Source: Pomphorhynchus laevis
Lineage: Eukaryota > Acanthocephala > Palaeacanthocephala > Echinorhynchida > Pomphorhynchidae
Assembly (NCBI GenBank): GCA_012934845.2
Contig: WNNJ02002778.1
Span: forward strand, 1 to 64,000
DNA length: 64,000 nt
Reading direction: 5' to 3'
Position 1 is the stretch's first letter. The number at the start of each line of letters is the position of its first letter. Below the pieces are notes generated by a model. The model was not told where the DNA came from, did not search any database, and saw only the letters and a program-made list of their open reading frames with translations. Below, in pieces: positions 60,900-64,000 of this stretch. A program made the translations under genes and the position numbers.

Positions 60900-62270
60900 G
60901 ATCATTTCCGAGTTACCATTCGTACTATATCAATGGCATGTGTACATTCGGTGAAGGAGCCTTTGCTAAATAATCAGTCAAAATGTTGCTCTATAAGCCA
61001 TTTTCATGTTAAACCAATGTATAGTTCTGGCTTGCATGTATGAGTTTTGCAGGACGAGTTAACTAATCATATTTTCAATTACGGTTGAATTGCTTAACGA
61101 GGACATCGTCTGAGTTGACTACCCAATCGGGAAGTTGCGTTTTGCTTGGTGATCTTTTTTGAAATGTGAATAGCCGTTCATGCGGCGTTGAGTTTATTGC
61201 TGTGCATACAACGACTAATAGCATGAAGATCCTGATGAAGAATATCTTGCCACCTACTAGTGGAATATGTAAGATCGCCAAGACGTAAACAGATAACCAT
61301 CCATACAATTCGATTATAACGTTTGATTTGACCGTTCGATGATGAATGATAAGGTGATTAGAACGATAGCGAAACACCGTTGTTTAATAGGTAATTTCGA
61401 AAAGCAGTGATGTAAAAAATGACCCAGGATCTGTATGGATACAAGCCGGTAATTCACAAATTGCGAAAATTTGATTAAGACAACGAATTACGGTTTCAGT
61501 AGATGTATCCTGGCACGTGAATCAGCAAGGAAATCATGAAAATTCACCGATCGCTAAAAATAAGAATTTGTTGTTATTTACACTGGGCAAGTGACCTTTT
61601 AAGTCCAAGGACATACGTTCAAAAGATGTGTATGACTTTATTAATTTGTTATGAAAATGTTTGAAAAAATTGTGGCTTTATCTTTGCACAACTGCTACAC
61701 TCAGAAATAGATTTCATCATATTATCAATCGAATAAGGTAAATAACAAATAATAACCCCTGGATTACATAAACATTGATGCAAATTCTTTAAGTCCGAAA
61801 GTTGATGACCAAATTTCAATACGATGTTCCTATAAGTGCGTCTACCTTCATATTTTAAATTCCACGTCTATATTGAATATTGAAAGAAAATTCTAAAATT
61901 TCAAGACGCCAGCGGACAATTTTGTCATATTTTATTTTACTTTGATGCGGCACCATGTTATGATAAATGATATTGATCTTTGATCAGTGTTGATTGTAAA
62001 GTGTCGAACGGATATATAGTGTCGCTAGTACCGTACTGTTTCAATGATAGCAAAAGTTTATTTTTCGACATCCGCGAAACGTTAACCCTTATTCAAAATT
62101 TGTGAAAATAACGCTACTGGTTTAGAATTTTGAATAATAATAGCTCCATAGCGACTGCTGATGCATCCGTTTCGAGAACAAATGGTTGAGAAAAATCAAT
62201 TGTAGCTTATGTAGCCTGTGAAAGCAGGCGTTTCAAAATTTGTTGAGAAGATATAGCTTCACTGGATAAT
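60900..62270 (-). mobile_element. Second Ty3/gypsy fossil, partial (RNase H to integrase)
   Basis: The minus strand carries an RNase H end (IVRWRLEILEFSFNIQY), integrase remains and an integrase C-terminal block with STPHERLFTFQKRSP and LPDWVVNSDDVLVKQ, a pattern widespread in Ty3/gypsy integrases. No gag, no protease and no LTR are recognised. Broken in many places and older-looking than the element at 43.9-47.7 kb. Not the same family. Confidence 0.72.
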
Positions 62271-62282
62271 GGAAATAAAATT

Positions 62283-64000
62283 GTGTGGAATAACTGTGGT
62301 ATTAACTGTGGATTTAACTGTGGTATAACTGTGGATTTCCCGAGGTTGTTGAGGGTGGTATTCGAAACTAATGAACATGCTGGATTCGTGATGTATGTTT
62401 CGAACAAATTGCGTGGTGATAAAGTTCGTATCCGTCCTGGTTATTCAATTGAGGAAAGAAACATGATGAGGGAAGCTAGGATTGAGTTTAATCGTCGCAT
62501 TTTGGAGGGAGAAGATAACCTAGTTATTCAGGTTTTTCGAGTTGTCCGGAAAATGCCGTTTGTGCGTTGGCGTCCACTCGTAACGAGGGCGATCTCATTT
62601 GCTTCGATTGTTTGATTCCGAATGCTGATGTGCATTCTCTGGGTAGCACTTCTCAACGTGCTCCTATAATTGACTACACAAATATTCGTAGTTTAATTTT
62701 GAATCTTGATGATGTTAGAGTTTTAACGCATTCTACGCATACAGACGTGTTGGCTATTTCTGAGACGTGGTTATACGATGCCATTCATGATAACTTAGTA
62801 TCTATTCCAAGTTATCTATTGTTACGTTCAGATAGATGTCCTCCTGAGAGAGGTGGTGGAGTAGAACTTTATGTTCAGGATAGGAACATTATTAGCAATA
62901 TAGTGAGATATTCAAATGGAGAAGGGACATGTGAGTGCTTAATAGTTGATCTTGTTATATATAGCCTTCACGTTTCATTGGGTGTTCTTTATCGAACACC
63001 CAAATCAGCCATTTTAGATGATGAGCTGATGCATATTTTAACTAGAGCTTGTAGTATCAGTGATCACTCGTTCATCTTAGTTGGTGATTTTAATCTACCG
63101 ACCCTGGTGATTGATCAAGATGGCAACAATATTATTGGTAACTGTCCGTGAGGATAAGAACCTTTAAGAATTCTTGGTATGTAATCAATTACTCATTCAG
63201 CATGTATCTGATCCTACTAGATTTGGCACTGATAGAGTACATTCTATACTTGATCTTGTATTTTCGCAAAGAGATGGTCAGATATGTGACCTATCCCATA
63301 ATCATCCAATAGGAGGAAGTGATCACTGTGTTTTGGTGTTTAAGCTGACTATAGCTTTAGATATTCTTGCAATCGATGCCGAACCTGCATTGACGAAGAT
63401 ATCATGGTATCATGTTGATGTTGAGATGTTACAACAGTTTGTGTCATCGTTGAACTTTGAGTGTGATGATGTTGGAAGCCAGGAACGTTGGTATTTCATT
63501 CGAGATTTACTAATTCATATATCTGATTATTTTGCTCCGCGTAGATTAATACGTAAAACTGCTCATAAGAAGCCTCTGTGGTTTGACAGTAGTCTATGTG
63601 AAGCTCTCAAAAGACGCAGCACTTTGTTCAGAAAGTGTCGGCACAAAGGTAATTTGATTGCTCAATTCAAACTTGCTCGTAATGCATATAAACACCTCAG
63701 AATTAAGAAACGAATGGAGTATAATCACCAAATTGTGCAATCTTTAAATAGCTCGCCCAAACGCTTTTGGTAATATGTTCGTCAAAGTACGCGTACTTAT
63801 TGTGCAATCACTAGATTATCGTCAAACGGAAAGTTGCTTGATTCCCCTTCTGACGTTGCTAATGAGTTTGCTAATGCATTTGACCTACATAATGCTAGTT
63901 CGACCATAGAAGATAGTGTTCAGACAGTAAGTTTTCCTACATGCATTAGTGCTCCCATTGTATTCAATGTGGATGATGTGGCTTGGAGGTTATCACATTT
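62283..64000 (+). mobile_element. CR1-like LINE, copy C2, running off the window
   Basis: The end of ORF1 (62340-62570: PRLLRVVFETNEH, FRVVRKMPFVRWR) is followed by the endonuclease at 62660-63330 (DYTNIRSLILNLDDVRVL, AISETWLYDAI, VLYRTPKSA, VGDFNLPTL, GGSDHCVLVF) and the ORF2 linker (63400-63773). A frameshift near 63150 and a stop near 63772 break it. RT lies beyond the window. Starts abruptly at a short tandem repeat of the aactgtgg type (62288-62338). Confidence 0.82.

Overview
The window is nuclear DNA of an AT-rich invertebrate animal. The evidence is spliced genes with introns of about 50 nt as well as 0.7-1.1 kb, GT-AG junctions, a Nab2/ZC3H14-type poly(A)-binding gene, CR1-like LINEs with a zinc-finger ORF1, Ty3/gypsy remains and Penelope-like elements. 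I cannot name the species. There is no prokaryotic gene organisation, no CRISPR array and no convincing tRNA or rRNA gene.

Layout. 1-13794: a head-to-tail array of a 6.28-kb unit. Two copies are complete in length and the third is cut at about 13794. Each unit junction carries a ZC3H14/Nab2-like gene whose first coding exon lies at the end of one unit and whose other exons lie in the next. 13795-14410: an unrecognised coding-like stretch fused to the broken array. 14525-19050: two copies of a small terminal-inverted-repeat element facing each other, with a 3.8-kb minus-strand LINE (family A) between them. 19690-23360: tandem, broken copies of a Penelope-like element with the permuted order GIY-YIG, CxC, RT that is typical of Naiad elements. 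23768-24679: an intact, apparently intronless enzyme gene of the CtlX/DDAH type (minus strand), the only clearly intact unduplicated gene. 25430-28200: a CR1/Jockey-like LINE, minus. 29525-31021: a family A LINE fragment between 95-bp direct repeats. 31985-35710: a second long family A LINE. 36900-37745: more Naiad remains. 37746-41040: AT-rich DNA with no gene. 41040-42740: pseudo-LTR copies and a scrap of a canonical Penelope RT. 43886-47725: a broken Ty3/gypsy element, minus. 48290-50290: a third family A LINE. 50385-53225: local duplications and LINE scraps. 53250-57300: a long CR1-like LINE, plus. 57385-58740 and 58890-60560: further CR1-like LINE remains, minus. 60900-62270: a second Ty3/gypsy fossil. 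62283-64000: another CR1-like LINE that runs off the window.

How it fits together. The first 13.8 kb and the CtlX-like gene are host material. Nearly all the rest is a retroelement graveyard in which LINEs, Penelope-like elements and gypsy elements are broken, duplicated and inserted next to each other. A decayed Naiad-like repeat also sits in intron 1 of every ZC3H14 copy, so it was there before the array expanded. The points most worth a second look are the ZC3H14 array with its mostly amino-acid-changing differences, the CtlX-like gene, and the permuted-domain Penelope element.
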